This document shows, piece after piece, positions 4,961-5,306 of a stretch of 5,306 nucleotides of DNA. The notes under the pieces were generated by a model. That model saw nothing but the letters and a program-made list of their open reading frames with translations, did no database searches and was not told the origin of the DNA. Each line of letters opens with the position of its first letter. Within the stretch, counting starts at the first letter, position 1. The translations under genes and the position numbers were made by a program. The DNA is taken from contig JAITOS010000135.1 in assembly GCA_031289815.1 (NCBI GenBank), positions 1 through 5,306 of the forward strand, written 5' to 3'. The stretch comes from Peptococcaceae bacterium (lineage in GTDB: Bacteria > Bacillota > Desulfitobacteriia > Desulfitobacteriales > Desulfitobacteriaceae).

Positions 4961-5293
4961 ATGGAAGCCATCGTGATCAGCACTTCTCGCCGCCAGCTGG
5001 AACTCTTTGACGGTCAGCGGCTCATCCGGCGCTATCCGATCGCCGTCGGTAAGGCTCAGACCCCCACGCCGCACGGGCGCTTCACCATCGCCACGAAAAC
5101 TATGCACCCCGGCGGGGTTTTCGGTAGCCGCTGGCTGGGGCTTTCCCTGCCGCGGTACGGCATTCACGGCACCAACCAGCCCGACAGCATCGGGCAAGCC
5201 ATTTCTAAAGGCTGTATCCGTATGCATAACCGGGATGTGGAACAGCTGTACGAACGCGTAAAGGCCGGAACGCCGGTGTTTATCCGCGGTTAG
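4961..5293 (+). CDS. Small L,D-transpeptidase (YkuD domain) without visible export signal
   Basis: The 110-residue protein is almost exactly one YkuD catalytic domain. Family members cross-link peptidoglycan stem peptides through meso-diaminopimelate or attach other groups to them, using a cysteine nucleophile. Seen here: an N-terminal strand region typical of the fold (I-V-I-S-T-S-R-R-Q-L-E-L-F), T-P-T-P-H-G-R-F (34-41), H69-G-T, and S82-K-G-C85-I-R87-M-H-N, which carries the catalytic Cys85 with His69 and Arg87. There is no signal peptide, membrane helix or LysM domain, which is odd for an enzyme acting outside the membrane. The start at 4961 is set by GGAGGG six bases upstream; an ATG at 4937 would add eight polar residues and has no such site. 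It is divergent from cphB, and no functional link is evident. Confidence 0.9.
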   Translation: MEAIVISTSRRQLELFDGQRLIRRYPIAVGKAQTPTPHGRFTIATKTMHPGGVFGSRWLGLSLPRYGIHGTNQPDSIGQAISKGCIRMHNRDVEQLYERVKAGTPVFIRG

Positions 5294-5306
5294 GCTGTAA
5301 TGATTA

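Noticed and set aside
4928..5227. 99-codon minus-strand frame opposite the L,D-transpeptidase, and the +2-frame at 5007-5261
   Set aside because: Both overlap a gene with clear catalytic motifs and show no conserved features of their own.

Overview
The window looks like chromosomal DNA of a Bacillota bacterium (Clostridia or Negativicutes type). This rests on strong purine-rich ribosome binding sites, a Gram-positive-style lipoprotein pair, and a cphB-cphA gene pair of heterotrophic rather than cyanobacterial style. The genus cannot be fixed from the sequence. Base composition changes sharply near 1180: the left part is AT-rich and the cyanophycin part is GC-rich.

Left part (1-897, minus strand): two tandem paralogous lipoprotein genes. 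The upstream copy (181-897) is complete and carries three 15-residue repeats behind its lipobox. The downstream copy (1-101) runs off the left edge after 33 codons. Each start codon is overlapped, out of frame, by a very short reading frame that has its own Shine-Dalgarno sequence. A stem-loop lies between the two genes.

The 391 bp from 898 to 1288 hold no convincing independent gene. They contain a weak candidate promoter for the lipoproteins and a striking 67-bp near-perfect palindrome (1111-1177). The palindrome resolves into three dyads of the form A-R-CTAA-N5-TTAGTT, centred exactly 20 bp apart.

Centre (1289-4838, minus strand): cphB (cyanophycinase) followed by cphA (cyanophycin synthetase), with a 112-bp gap holding a hairpin and two exact tandem 18-bp repeats. 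CphA polymerises Asp and Arg into multi-L-arginyl-poly-L-aspartate (cyanophycin) using ATP. CphB cuts it back to beta-Asp-Arg dipeptides. Together they store and release nitrogen, carbon and energy. The dipeptidase needed to finish degradation is not in the window.

Right part (4961-5293, plus strand): a small, complete L,D-transpeptidase (YkuD) catalytic domain with no visible export signal, transcribed divergently from cphB across a short intergenic region. No RNA genes, CRISPR arrays or insertion sequences were seen.
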